Assembly (NCBI RefSeq): GCF_003026495.1
Contig: NZ_PYMA01000010.1
Coordinates: 62,001 to 126,000, forward strand
Direction of reading: 5' to 3'
Length of the DNA stretch: 64,000 bases
From: Photobacterium sanctipauli
Lineage (GTDB): Bacteria > Pseudomonadota > Gammaproteobacteria > Enterobacterales > Vibrionaceae
Shown here piece by piece: positions 53,754 to 61,995 of the stretch. The notes beneath the pieces were generated by a model, which was not told where the DNA came from, did not search any database, and saw only the letters and a program-made list of their open reading frames with translations. Positions within the stretch are counted from its first letter, which is position 1. Every line of letters starts with the position of its first letter. Made by a program: the position numbers and the translations under genes.

Positions 53754-55379
53754 TTAGCTATGGATAGTAAAGCGGCTTACCCAGCTCTTGAGTTCGGCAG
53801 CTAGCTGAGCCAGGTTTTCGGTGCTGTTGTGGCTTTGGGTGACAACCTCGCCGAGTTGGCGGCCGCTGTCGTCAATCATGTTTATTCTCTCAGAGATATC
53901 ATGGCTGACATGGGTTTGTTCGGCAGCAGCGCTGGCGATGTGGTGGCTCATCTGGGTGATTGACTCCAATGAATTCACGATGTGCCCAAGCGCAGCGGAT
54001 GCCTCCTGAGATTGCTCAACGGTTGTTTGGCTAGTGGTTGCACAAACCCCCATGGTTTGGATGGCATTTTTCGATGCGCTTTGGAGGTTGGCAATCATTT
54101 GCTGGATTTCTTTGGTGCTGTTTTGGGTGCGCCCGGCTAGGTTGCGAACCTCATCGGCAACAACGGCAAAGCCGCGCCCTTGCTCACCGGCCCGTGCTGC
54201 CTCAATGGCTGCGTTCAAGGCCAGTAAGTTGGTCTGCTCGGCGATATCGCCAATCACTTCCAGTACCTTGGCGATATTATTTACATCGGTATCCAAAGCC
54301 GATACGGCCTGGCTTGCGGTATCTAGCTCCTGGGCCAAGCCGGCAATCTGATCAACCGTGGTCGTGATCAATTGCTGGGTACGTTGGCTTTCCTCGTCGG
54401 CATCTTTGGTGCTGGTGGCGCTCTCGGTCGCTGCATCGGCAACATTGGCGTTGGATGAGGCCATTTCAGTCATTGCTGTGGCTATCATCTCGGTCGATTG
54501 CTGCTGGGTTTCGCTCAGGCCTGCAATTTGGCTTGAACGGTGGCGGGCTTCATCCAATTCGTGGTGCAGCGCATGCATTGACTGTTCGAGGTTTTGCACC
54601 TGTTGGGCGAGTGACAGGCTCATTTGCTGAACAGCGTAATACAGGCTGTCACGGGGCGGTTGTACATTAAATTGGGTATGGATTTGACCATCGGCGATAG
54701 CTTGAACGGCATTGCGAACATCACTTGGCTCGCCGCCAAGCAAGGCTAGCATGCGCTTAATCGCGATAATTAATATCGCCAAGATAGCAGCAGCAATTGC
54801 CAAGCACAGGAGCAGCTGCCATTGTGCGGTTGACCAGAAGCGGGCATTTACTTCTTGGTAGCCGATCCCGGTACCGACGACCCAACCCCATTCCGGTGTT
54901 TTCTTGGCAATCGACAGTTTTTTCTCGATGCTGCCGTCAGGCAGTTGCTGGTGCCAAGTGTATTCAACCAGTTGGTTGCGGCTATTGCCCAATACGCGTT
55001 GGATCAGGTGGCCGATGCTGTTGCCGTCGGCATCTTTGAAGTCATTGAAACTGGTATCGTGCAATTGCGGATCAAGCGGGGCGGCGACGAAAGTCATGTC
55101 GGCATCGACGACATATACGTATTCGTTGTCTTTGTAGAGGTTGTTGCGAAGCAGGCGCTTTGCCATGGCCTGGGCTTCGGATTTTTCCAATGTGCCATCG
55201 AGCGCCATTTTCTCCACCTCGGTGAGGATGCTGTAGGCGCTATTGAATACTTCGGTGACTCGCTCTTTGTTGTCAAAGTTGCTCGCGATACGCAGGGACC
55301 ATAGCCCGGTGGCACTGATGCTAACCAGCGCAAGCAGGATAATCGCTGACAGAGCAAAGGCTTGATGCTTCAATTTCAT
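53754..55379 (-). CDS. Methyl-accepting chemotaxis protein, single Cache sensor
   Basis: A 541-residue inner-membrane chemoreceptor. TM1 is near residues 8-28; a periplasmic single-Cache domain (about 33-185) contains [19 protein letters not shown] and [16 protein letters not shown]2 is near 190-212. A HAMP-like linker and the signalling hairpin with [20 protein letters not shown] follow. sCache domains of this type often sense small organic acids. It sits inside the segment bounded by the tRNA arrays, downstream of tRNA operon 2 on the same strand and convergent with the peptidase/TonB operon, so it could guide cells toward products made by those enzymes; that link is inference. Confidence 0.94.
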   Translation of the reverse strand: MKLKHQAFALSAIILLALVSISATGLWSLRIASNFDNKERVTEVFNSAYSILTEVEKMALDGTLEKSEAQAMAKRLLRNNLYKDNEYVYVVDADMTFVAAPLDPQLHDTSFNDFKDADGNSIGHLIQRVLGNSRNQLVEYTWHQQLPDGSIEKKLSIAKKTPEWGWVVGTGIGYQEVNARFWSTAQWQLLLCLAIAAAILAILIIAIKRMLALLGGEPSDVRNAVQAIADGQIHTQFNVQPPRDSLYYAVQQMSLSLAQQVQNLEQSMHALHHELDEARHRSSQIAGLSETQQQSTEMIATAMTEMASSNANVADAATESATSTKDADEESQRTQQLITTTVDQIAGLAQELDTASQAVSALDTDVNNIAKVLEVIGDIAEQTNLLALNAAIEAARAGEQGRGFAVVADEVRNLAGRTQNSTKEIQQMIANLQSASKNAIQTMGVCATTSQTTVEQSQEASAALGHIVNSLESITQMSHHIASAAAEQTHVSHDISERINMIDDSGRQLGEVVTQSHNSTENLAQLAAELKSWVSRFTIHS

Positions 55380-55592
55380 AGTCGTTTAATTATTTTGTAT
55401 AGTTTATTAAGTTTGTCGGTACTTATAATGTTTTGCTCGTATGTTGTAAAACAAAACAGTCAAAAACTTGACTGAAGTGGTTAAACCGATGCGGGGGAGA
55501 GCGTTTTAGCCAGTGATTATTCCTAAATGGCATAAGTGGCGGAAATAGATAACCTGAAATTTTTGGCTGGAAAAAATGGATTGGTGGGGGAA

Positions 55593-55638
55593 GGGCGGCC
55601 AGCTCTGTGACAATTACTTGGAACAAGTAAGTCGCAGT
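55593..55638 (-). other. Orphan copy of the tRNA-operon hairpin element (E3)
   Basis: On the minus strand: AACTGCGAC, a 7-bp hairpin (TTACTTG, TTC, CAAGTAA; 55614-55630), TTGTCACAGAGC and GGCCGCCC. It is the same element as at 41503-41549 but stops where the tRNA 3' copy would begin. It lies after terminator 2 of tRNA operon 2. The rest of 55380-55592 is AT-rich and should hold the chemoreceptor promoter. Confidence 0.7.
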
Positions 55639-55645
55639 TTATATA

Positions 55646-55678
55646 AGAAAAAAGCCAAGTCTTTCGACTTGGCTTCTT
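55646..55678 (-). terminator. Second terminator of tRNA operon 2
   Basis: On the minus strand AAGCCAAGTC, GAAA, GACTTGGCTT followed by TTTTCTTAT. Confidence 0.9.
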
Positions 55679-55682
55679 AATG

Positions 55683-55753
55683 TGGCTCCCCCTGGCGGGA
55701 CTCAACGTGGCCGACTAGGTCTGAGACCATGGCTTGGAACAAGCCAGTCGCAG
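55683..55753 (-). pseudogene. tRNA-Asn 3'-end repeat element (E2)
   Basis: On the minus strand: GCTGCGAC, a 7-bp hairpin (TGGCTTG, TTC, CAAGCCA; 55730-55746), a 4-bp hairpin (GGTC, TCA, GACC; 55718-55728), a TAGTCGGCCACG linker, then a tRNA-Asn 3' end with CCA (55683-55706). As in the Phe element, one T-loop base is missing and one base is inserted before the acceptor strand. It lies between two terminators. Confidence 0.8.
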
Positions 55754-55763
55754 CTTAGATACG

Positions 55764-55793
55764 AAAAAGCCGCGTCAAGTGACACGGCTTTCT
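55764..55793 (-). terminator. First terminator of tRNA operon 2
   Basis: On the minus strand AAAGCCGTGTCA, CT, TGACGCGGCTTT (one G-U pair) then TTCG, 6 bp after the last intact tRNA. Confidence 0.8.
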
Positions 55794-55799
55794 CTAATG

Positions 55800-55875
55800 T
55801 GGCTCCCCCTGCGGGACTCGAACCTGCGACATACGGATTAACAGTCCGCCGTTCTACCAACTGAACTAAGGGGGA
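55800..55875 (-). tRNA. tRNA-Asn(GTT)
   Basis: Last intact tRNA of operon 2; identical to the Asn genes of operon 1. Confidence 0.97.
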
Positions 55876-55881
55876 AAAATA

Positions 55882-55959
55882 TGGTGCCTCGAGGACGGAA
55901 TCGACCGCGCCCGGCTAGGGACCGACACATTATCGCGTAGCGATAACCTATCAGACCTA
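55882..55959 (-). pseudogene. tRNA-Phe 3'-end repeat element (E4, second copy)
   Basis: Base-for-base identical to the element at 41675-41752: hairpin, linker and damaged tRNA-Phe 3' end with CCA. Confidence 0.8.
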
Positions 55960-55979
55960 ATTGGCATCAAATTTAAATA

Positions 55980-56055
55980 TGGTGCCTCGAGGCGGAATCG
56001 AACCACCGACACGAGGATTTTCAATCCTCTGCTCTACCGACTGAGCTATCGAGGC
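55980..56055 (-). tRNA. tRNA-Phe(GAA)
   Basis: Identical to the Phe genes of operon 1; CCA encoded. Confidence 0.97.
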
Positions 56056-56110
56056 AGAAGTAGCGATGGTTAAGTCTCTACTTTGCATTCTTGCCAGGCA
56101 AGAAAATAAA

Positions 56111-56186
<76 letters not shown>

Positions 56187-56196
56187 ACACTAAATG

Positions 56197-56272
56197 TGGC
56201 TCCCCCTGCGGGACTCGAACCTGCGACATACGGATTAACAGTCCGCCGTTCTACCAACTGAACTAAGGGGGA
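56197..56272 (-). tRNA. tRNA-Asn(GTT)
   Basis: Identical to the other Asn genes; CCA encoded. Confidence 0.97.
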
Positions 56273-56314
56273 ATTATTCTTTATCTAACACGAAAACTCG
56301 TATCGGATGAATAA

Positions 56315-56390
56315 TGGTGCCTCGAGGCGGAATCGAACCACCGACACGAGGATTTTCAATCCTCTGCTCTACCGACTGAGCTATCGAGGC
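56315..56390 (-). tRNA. tRNA-Phe(GAA)
   Basis: Identical to the other Phe genes; CCA encoded. Confidence 0.97.
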
Positions 56391-56422
56391 AAAAGTAAAG
56401 GCTTGCTCTACTTTGCAAAAGA

Positions 56423-56498
<76 letters not shown>

Positions 56499-56546
56499 AC
56501 ACTTAATCTTTTTTGTGTTCCAAGCCATTGGCTCAAAACTAAAATT

Positions 56547-56622
56547 TGGCTCCCCCTGCGGGACTCGAACCTGCGACATACGGATTAACAGTCCGCCGTT
56601 CTACCAACTGAACTAAGGGGGA
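56547..56622 (-). tRNA. tRNA-Asn(GTT)
   Basis: Identical to the other Asn genes; CCA encoded. Confidence 0.97.
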
Positions 56623-56664
56623 ATAGCTATTGTTGCTTGCACCATTTACTTCAAAAGAAAGTGA

Positions 56665-56740
56665 TGGTGCCTCGAGGCGGAATCGAACCACCGACACGAG
56701 GATTTTCAATCCTCTGCTCTACCGACTGAGCTATCGAGGC
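56665..56740 (-). tRNA. tRNA-Phe(GAA)
   Basis: First gene of operon 2; CCA encoded. Confidence 0.97.
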
Positions 56741-56751
56741 AACGGAGCGCT

Positions 56752-56780
56752 ATTAAACGGTTTTTCGGCCTTTTCGTCAA
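56752..56780 (-). promoter_or_regulatory. Promoter of tRNA operon 2
   Basis: TTGACG, 17 bp, TTTAAT on the minus strand with a GC-rich discriminator (AGCGCTCCG). Same architecture as the operon 1 promoter but a different spacer sequence, so the recent identity between operons stops at the first tRNA. Confidence 0.88.
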
Positions 56781-56869
56781 CTACTTTTTTCAGAAAAATT
56801 ACCATCCGCGGTGCACCTGCTGGCTTTTTGTTCATAAACCGCGGCTGTGGCTATTTCCTTGTCATAGCG

Positions 56870-58003
56870 TCAGATTTTTCCTTGGTTGAACTCTTTCTGG
56901 AAAGCGGTCACTTTTTCCAAGTAACGGCGTGCTTCGGCATTTCGGTGCTTTTTGGTTAGCGCCCAATAGACTTGGTTAGGTTGCAAGCTATTGAGATCGT
57001 CCATTGCCCGCTTCCGGTTGCTGTGGAAAGTATTCAATACCCCGCCGGTGCCACCGTTATATGCCGAGATCATACTGTAGTGCAGCGATAGCGGATCACG
57101 GACATCCTTTAGGTAGCGGGTGCGCAGGATATAGAAGTAGGCGGTACCGGTATCGATATTCTTTGCCGGATCAAACAGGTACTCGGGGGTCGGGATCCCC
57201 GGCTTGTTTTTCACAAGCTTGAACACGTCGGCACCGGCGGTTTTTGGTACCACCTGCATCAGGCCATAGGCATTGGCGTGGCTAACCGCGTAAGGGTTGA
57301 AGCTGCTTTCCGTTTTGATAATGGCATAGATCAAGTCTTCGGCAATGCCATAGCGGCGCGATGCGTCGCGCACAATGTTGGCATACTTGTAGCTTCGCTT
57401 GTTGGCGTGATCCTCTACCATTGGGATCTCGACGTAATAGACTTGGTGGTAGCGCTCTTTGCGTTTTTTGAGCTTATTCTGGATCAGGTATTCGGAAAAC
57501 TGGTTTGCCCGCCAAGACCATTCAATTGGCTTGCCGTCCTGATCAAGTACCTGGCCATAGAGGAACGGCTTGCCGTTGAGGCTGATAGGGGAGTCCGAGT
57601 ACAAGTCGACACCACCCGGGTTATCCGGGGTCAGAAGGGTGTTGTTGATAGCCTCGCGCAGGTGGTTCTCTGGCTCGGTTTTCGCCACGGTTTCGACAAT
57701 CACCACCCCGCGTTCAAAATCTACGTGGGCGCGGCTTTGGTAGCCGTCGGTGTATTTGACGTATTGGCGCTTACTGGCAACAAGCGAGTCGTTGTCCCCC
57801 CAATGGCGCTTAACCTGGCCGCTGAAGTTGTTCATCAGGCGGTCTAAGGCCGCGGCATCTTTGGTGAACTGCCCTGGGAGCGGCGCGAGGTTTTTAGCAA
57901 AGCGGTTGGTGGTGGTGTAGTTAACATCGTAGATCCCTTCGATGAACTCACGGCTGCACCCTGTCAGCAATAGTAGAGATAAAAGAAATACGCTAATTTT
58001 CAT
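56870..58003 (-). CDS. mltC: Membrane-bound lytic murein transglycosylase C
   Basis: A 377-residue outer-membrane lipoprotein that cleaves peptidoglycan glycan strands to 1,6-anhydro products. The signal peptide has lipobox LLTGC (about 13-17). The N-terminal MltC-specific domain is followed by the SLT domain with catalytic Glu in IIKTESSFNPYAVS and AYGLMQVVPKTAG, ending ISAYNGGTGGV. Full length. Third gene of mutY-yggX-mltC as in E. coli. The region just upstream of its ATG is odd: a strong stem-loop with a U-run ends 7 bases before the start and there is no SD. The tRNA operon 2 promoter lies about 90 bp downstream of its stop. Confidence 0.95.
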   Translation of the reverse strand: MKISVFLLSLLLLTGCSREFIEGIYDVNYTTTNRFAKNLAPLPGQFTKDAAALDRLMNNFSGQVKRHWGDNDSLVASKRQYVKYTDGYQSRAHVDFERGVVIVETVAKTEPENHLREAINNTLLTPDNPGGVDLYSDSPISLNGKPFLYGQVLDQDGKPIEWSWRANQFSEYLIQNKLKKRKERYHQVYYVEIPMVEDHANKRSYKYANIVRDASRRYGIAEDLIYAIIKTESSFNPYAVSHANAYGLMQVVPKTAGADVFKLVKNKPGIPTPEYLFDPAKNIDTGTAYFYILRTRYLKDVRDPLSLHYSMISAYNGGTGGVLNTFHSNRKRAMDDLNSLQPNQVYWALTKKHRNAEARRYLEKVTAFQKEFNQGKI

Positions 58004-58009
58004 AGTTAT

Positions 58010-58045
58010 AAAAAAGACATCACTTGTGATGGCACAAATGATGTC
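58010..58045 (-). terminator. Stem-loop with U-run between yggX and mltC
   Basis: On the minus strand GACATCA-T-TTGTG, CCAT, CACAA-G-TGATGTC: 12 bp with one mismatch, followed by TTTTTT. By structure it is a terminator of mutY-yggX, yet the mltC start codon lies only 7 bases after the U-run. Confidence 0.75.
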
Positions 58046-58114
58046 ATTATCAATACCTTGGGGTAAGGGCTGAGATCAAAAAAATCAGCCGGCAAACCAA
58101 AAACGTGATCGGGC

Positions 58115-58387
58115 TTACTCGCTTGGCGGGGTATAGCCGTCGATAACAACGTCCTGTCCCTCGAACAGGAAGTTTACCATTTCCGTTTCCAGCAGCTTGC
58201 GGTGCTCTGGATCCATCATGTTCAGTTTCTTTTCGTTGATTAGCATGGTTTGCTTACCTTGCCACTCAGCCCAAGCTTCTTTCGAGATGTTGTCGAAGAT
58301 GCGCTTGCCCAGTTCGCCCGGGTATAGTTGGAAATCCAGGCCTTCCGCGTCTTTTTTCAGGCGGGCACAAAATACTGTACGGCTCAT
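58115..58387 (-). CDS. yggX: Probable Fe(2+)-trafficking protein YggX
   Basis: A 90-residue cytoplasmic protein of the YggX/UPF0269 family, linked to iron handling and protection of Fe-S clusters from oxidation. Its conserved cysteine is in [20 protein letters not shown], followed by [20 protein letters not shown] and [15 protein letters not shown]. It lies 97 bp downstream of mutY, itself an Fe-S enzyme, and upstream of mltC. The SD is AAGGAGC before ATG 58387. Confidence 0.95.
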   Translation of the reverse strand: MSRTVFCARLKKDAEGLDFQLYPGELGKRIFDNISKEAWAEWQGKQTMLINEKKLNMMDPEHRKLLETEMVNFLFEGQDVVIDGYTPPSE

Positions 58388-58483
58388 TGAGTGGCTCCTT
58401 TAGTGATCTAACCTTCATGAGTACGGCTCTATTTATACCAGAGAGCCGAGGCCGCATCTAGCTAACCGAGTGCGGCCAAGCGG

Positions 58484-59548
58484 TTATTTATGATTGAGTT
58501 CGTAGCGCAGGCTCTCGAGGATCTGCTGTACCGGGGTGGCAAGGCCAATCTCCGGTGGCTGGTTAAGGTTATACCATTGACCTTGGCCGGCCTCGCTTAT
58601 TTGCTCCGGCAACCGTGACAGCGTGAGCCGTACCGGTACGATATCGAGGTGATAATGGCTGAAGGTATGGCGAAAAGCGTTGAGTTGCTCGGTATCGGTA
58701 ACCAACCCTTGCTGCTGGCCAAGCCGCTTGGCGACGGTAGCCGAGAGGTCGGCGTCGTCATGTTGCGGAAAACACCATAAGCCGCCCCAGATCCCGGCCG
58801 GCGGGCGCTTTTCCAACCAAACCTCATCTTGGTATTGCAAGATGGCAAACCAGGCTTGTTTTTCAGGCATGGCCTTCTTGGGTTTCTTGCCGGGGAAATC
58901 GGCTTGGCGAGCCATGGCTTTGGCTTGGCAAATATCGGCAACGGGGCAGAGCTCGCATTTTGGCTTGCTGCGGGTGCAGATCATCGCGCCCATATCCATC
59001 ATGGCTTGGTTGTAGCGCTCGACGCCCTCGCTTGGGGTATTCTGCTCTGCGATCTCCCATAGCTTGTTTTCAACCGCTTTTTTTCCCGGCCAACCTTCGA
59101 CCGCATAACAACGCGCCAGCGTACGTTTGACATTGCCGTCAAGGATTGGGTGGTGTTGGTTTAGCGATAGGGAAAGCACGGCGCCTGCCGTTGAGCGGCC
59201 GACGCCGGGTAGGTCGATTACCTGGTCGATATTGGTGGGGAACTCGCCGTTGTATTGGTTGGCAATGAGTTGCGCCGCCTTGTGCAGGTTGCGGGCGCGG
59301 GCGTAGTAGCCCAATCCGGTCCAAAGGTGGAGCACCTCGTCCTGATCGGCATTGGCAAGATCGGTGACGGTCGGGAAGCGGGCCATAAAGCGTTCGAAGT
59401 AGGGGATCACCGTGGCAACCTGGGTCTGCTGGAGCATGATCTCAGATAGCCAAACTTTATACGGTGTTTTTTCTAATTGCCAAGGCAGGGTTTTCCGGCC
59501 GAATTTGTCATACCACGCTAAAATGGCATCAGAGAAGGTTTTAGTCAC
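58484..59548 (-). CDS. mutY: A/G-specific adenine DNA glycosylase
   Basis: A 354-residue base-excision repair enzyme removing adenine mispaired with 8-oxoguanine. The catalytic Glu lies in the first helix-hairpin region ([14 protein letters not shown]). The HhH-GVD motif is [15 protein letters not shown] with the Asp in [14 protein letters not shown]. The [4Fe-4S] loop has C-x6-C-x2-C-x5-C ([17 protein letters not shown]). The C-terminal NUDIX-like domain (from about 230) recognises 8-oxoG. Divergent from trmB with 169 bp between starts; first gene of mutY-yggX-mltC. Confidence 0.96.
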   Translation of the reverse strand: MTKTFSDAILAWYDKFGRKTLPWQLEKTPYKVWLSEIMLQQTQVATVIPYFERFMARFPTVTDLANADQDEVLHLWTGLGYYARARNLHKAAQLIANQYNGEFPTNIDQVIDLPGVGRSTAGAVLSLSLNQHHPILDGNVKRTLARCYAVEGWPGKKAVENKLWEIAEQNTPSEGVERYNQAMMDMGAMICTRSKPKCELCPVADICQAKAMARQADFPGKKPKKAMPEKQAWFAILQYQDEVWLEKRPPAGIWGGLWCFPQHDDADLSATVAKRLGQQQGLVTDTEQLNAFRHTFSHYHLDIVPVRLTLSRLPEQISEAGQGQWYNLNQPPEIGLATPVQQILESLRYELNHK

Positions 59549-59717
59549 AGAATTAAGCTCACTTTACTGACAGCGGTTGGGCCGTGTCATTATTATTGGA
59601 ATCGTCATTTTGCGCTGATTGCACCACAAAGTCGTGGCTGTCGCAAACGATAGACTTGAACTTAGCCTGTAACTTTGGATAATGCCGTTCCGTTTCTTTT
59701 TTGTTTGGATATTAAGC

Positions 59718-60455
59718 ATGAGCGAAGTTTCAAAAAAGTCAGGCGACGTTACCCTGACTGAATTTACCGAAGACGGCAAACTGGTACGCAAGATCCGTAG
59801 CTTTGTTCGTCGTGAAGGCCGTTTAACCAAGGGCCAAGAAGCGGCCATGGATAACAACTGGCCAACCATGGGTATCGACTTTGCTCAGCAGATGCTGGAC
59901 TGGAAAGAAGTGTTCAACCGCGAAGCGCCAGTGGTACTTGAAATTGGTTTCGGTATGGGTGCATCGCTAGTTGAAATGGCGAAGAACGCCCCAGAGAAGA
60001 ACTACATCGGTATCGAAGTACACAGCCCTGGCGTGGGTGCATGCTTGATGGGTGCTGAGGAAGCGGGCCTGACCAACCTTCGCGTTATGTGCCACGACGG
60101 TGTTGAAGTGTTCGAGCACATGATCCCGGACGGCAGCCTTGATTGCGTTCAGCTGTTTTTCCCTGACCCTTGGCACAAGGCGCGCCACCACAAGCGCCGT
60201 ATCGTGCAGCCAGAGTTTGCCGAGATGCTTCGCAAGAAGCTGAAAATCGGTGGTATTTTCCACATGGCAACAGACTGGGAAAACTACGCCGAGCACATGG
60301 TGGAAGTGATGGATGCTGCCCCTGGCTACCGCAATACCGCGACGGATGGCGCTTACATCCCACGTCCGGAAGATCGCCCGCTAACCAAGTTCGAAGCGCG
60401 CGGCCACCGTCTTGGCCACGGTGTGTGGGACATGAAATACGAGCGCACTGAATAA
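59718..60455 (+). CDS. trmB: tRNA (guanine-N7-)-methyltransferase
   Basis: A 245-residue SAM-dependent enzyme making m7G46 in tRNA variable loops. The SAM-binding motif is [15 protein letters not shown]; the tRNA-methylase signature [15 protein letters not shown] and the end motif [17 protein letters not shown] are present. The start at 59718 ([16 protein letters not shown]) matches the family; a start 36 bp upstream would add hydrophobic residues. Its SD is weak (GGATAT). Strong codon bias. A terminator follows. Confidence 0.96.
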   Translation: MSEVSKKSGDVTLTEFTEDGKLVRKIRSFVRREGRLTKGQEAAMDNNWPTMGIDFAQQMLDWKEVFNREAPVVLEIGFGMGASLVEMAKNAPEKNYIGIEVHSPGVGACLMGAEEAGLTNLRVMCHDGVEVFEHMIPDGSLDCVQLFFPDPWHKARHHKRRIVQPEFAEMLRKKLKIGGIFHMATDWENYAEHMVEVMDAAPGYRNTATDGAYIPRPEDRPLTKFEARGHRLGHGVWDMKYERTE

Positions 60456-60501
60456 GTCTGCTCCATTGCGGCCAGCGCCGTAAGACAACAGTTTAAGCAA
60501 G

Positions 60502-60528
60502 AAAGCCAACCTTTGTGTTGGCTTTTTT
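60502..60528 (+). terminator. Terminator of trmB
   Basis: AAAGCCAAC, CTTTGT, GTTGGCTTT then TTT, 46 bp after the trmB stop and 19 bp before glsB. Confidence 0.9.
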
Positions 60529-60546
60529 ATCCTTGGAGAAAATGAA

Positions 60547-61467
60547 ATGAAGCCAACAGAGCAACTGTTAAACGAAATTCTGGACGAAGTTCGGCCGCTT
60601 ATCGGTCATGGCAAGGTGGCAGACTACATCCCGGCACTGGCTGAAGTACCGGCCAATAAGCTGGGTATTGCGGTGTGTTACAACGATGGCGAGATCATCC
60701 AGGCCGGTGACAGTGAAGAAGGCTTTTCGATCCAGTCGATCTCCAAGGCGCTGAGCTTGACGCTGGCGATGACGCTCTACCAGGCCAGTGAAATCTGGCC
60801 GCGGGTTGGCAAGGAGCCTTCAGGCCATGCTTTCAATTCGATGATCCAGTTAGAGCTTGAGAATGGTATTCCGCGCAACCCGTTCATCAATGCCGGTGCG
60901 CTGGTGGTGTCTGACTTGCTTCATAGCCGCCTTTCTGCGCCGCAATACCGAATGCTGGAAATGGTGCGCGAGCTGTCCTGCAACCCGCATATTGTCTACG
61001 ACAAGGTAGTGGCTGCCTCCGAGATGCAGCATAGCGACCGCAATGCCTCGATTGCCTACCTGATGCGCTCGTTCGGTAACTTCGAAAACGAAGTGATGCC
61101 GGTGCTAAAAAACTACTTTAGTTACTGTGCACTGAAAATGAGCTGTGTTGATTTGGCTAGGACATTCAGCTATTTAGCAAATAAAGGGCTTCCTTTAGGC
61201 GCAAAAAAAACAATTATCAACCAAACTCAGTCTAAGCAAATGAATGCATTACTGGCGACCTGCGGTTTATACGACGGAGCCGGTGAATTTGCTTACCGTG
61301 TGGGTATGCCGGGCAAATCCGGGGTCGGTGGCGGGATCATTGCCATCGTACCTGGCGAGATGTCGATAGCGGTATGGTCACCGGAGCTGGATCCGTCAGG
61401 TAATTCACTGGCTGGAACAGCGGCATTGGAACTACTTGCTGAGAGAATTGGACGCTCGATATTTTAA
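60547..61467 (+). CDS. glsB: Glutaminase
   Basis: A 306-residue serine-dependent glutaminase of the beta-lactamase-like fold, hydrolysing glutamine to glutamate and ammonia in the cytoplasm. The catalytic SxxK is in [14 protein letters not shown] (about residues 62-70). Conserved [31 protein letters not shown] and [20 protein letters not shown] follow. Length is typical. GGAG precedes the ATG. It starts right after the trmB terminator, so its promoter must overlap the end of trmB or readthrough must occur. Confidence 0.96.
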   Translation: MKPTEQLLNEILDEVRPLIGHGKVADYIPALAEVPANKLGIAVCYNDGEIIQAGDSEEGFSIQSISKALSLTLAMTLYQASEIWPRVGKEPSGHAFNSMIQLELENGIPRNPFINAGALVVSDLLHSRLSAPQYRMLEMVRELSCNPHIVYDKVVAASEMQHSDRNASIAYLMRSFGNFENEVMPVLKNYFSYCALKMSCVDLARTFSYLANKGLPLGAKKTIINQTQSKQMNALLATCGLYDGAGEFAYRVGMPGKSGVGGGIIAIVPGEMSIAVWSPELDPSGNSLAGTAALELLAERIGRSIF

Positions 61468-61511
61468 CGGATGAGTTTGCTCATAGATGAACGGCTGATC
61501 CTGATTTGGGG

Positions 61512-61934
61512 ATGCGTATGTTGTTACGACACAGCCGTTTGTTCTGCTCTGCCGTTGGCTTATCGGTATTGAGCTGGATGCTGCCTGTCAGCGCGCAGGA
61601 AGTGCATGAGCCAATATGCCAGCCACAATGGCACAATGTGATGAGCCTGCAGGACGGGGCGCTGCAGCTCGAGTTGTCCGGTGAAACCTTCAAGATACAA
61701 TCCAGCGGCCAGCTTTATTTTGGTATTCACAAGGTAAAGCTCAACCCTGAGCAGACTGCAGCCCTTGCCGATTACCACAAGCTGATGCTTGATGATCTTC
61801 CCTATACATTATCCCACTCGCAATTGATTGATGACGAGATGTGCGACCGTGTCGCGGTACGCCAGGCCAAAGAGCATGAGATCCAGTCATTGATCCCGGC
61901 GCTAAACCGCTGGCAGAGCGTCACGCTGGAGTAG
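61512..61934 (+). CDS. Small exported protein, resembles a short YggN/DUF2884 protein
   Basis: A 140-residue protein with a signal peptide (MLLRHSRLFCSAVGLSVLSWMLPVSAQE; cleavage near SAQ). The segment SSGQLYFGIHKVKLNPEQTAALADYHKLMLDDLP resembles the conserved start of YggN/DUF2884 proteins (a G(E/Q)L-F-x-x-x-KV-LTPEQ-ALLADY pattern), but the family is usually near 240 residues, so this would be a short form. It ends with a normal stop and no frameshift is evident. ATG 61518 is equally likely as the start. It follows glsB by 44 bp. Function unknown. Confidence 0.7.
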   Translation: MRMLLRHSRLFCSAVGLSVLSWMLPVSAQEVHEPICQPQWHNVMSLQDGALQLELSGETFKIQSSGQLYFGIHKVKLNPEQTAALADYHKLMLDDLPYTLSHSQLIDDEMCDRVAVRQAKEHEIQSLIPALNRWQSVTLE

Positions 61935-61949
61935 TGCTACTCGTGATGG

Positions 61950-61985
61950 GCGCATAAGCAGTTTATAGCTTGCTTATGCGCTTTT
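61950..61985. terminator. Terminator between the small exported protein and the amidohydrolase gene
   Basis: GCGCATAAGCA, a 10-base loop, TGCTTATGCGC then TTTTCC on the plus strand; the minus strand has a short T-poor tail. It lies between convergent genes. Confidence 0.85.
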
Positions 61986-61995
61986 CCCTTGGTGG

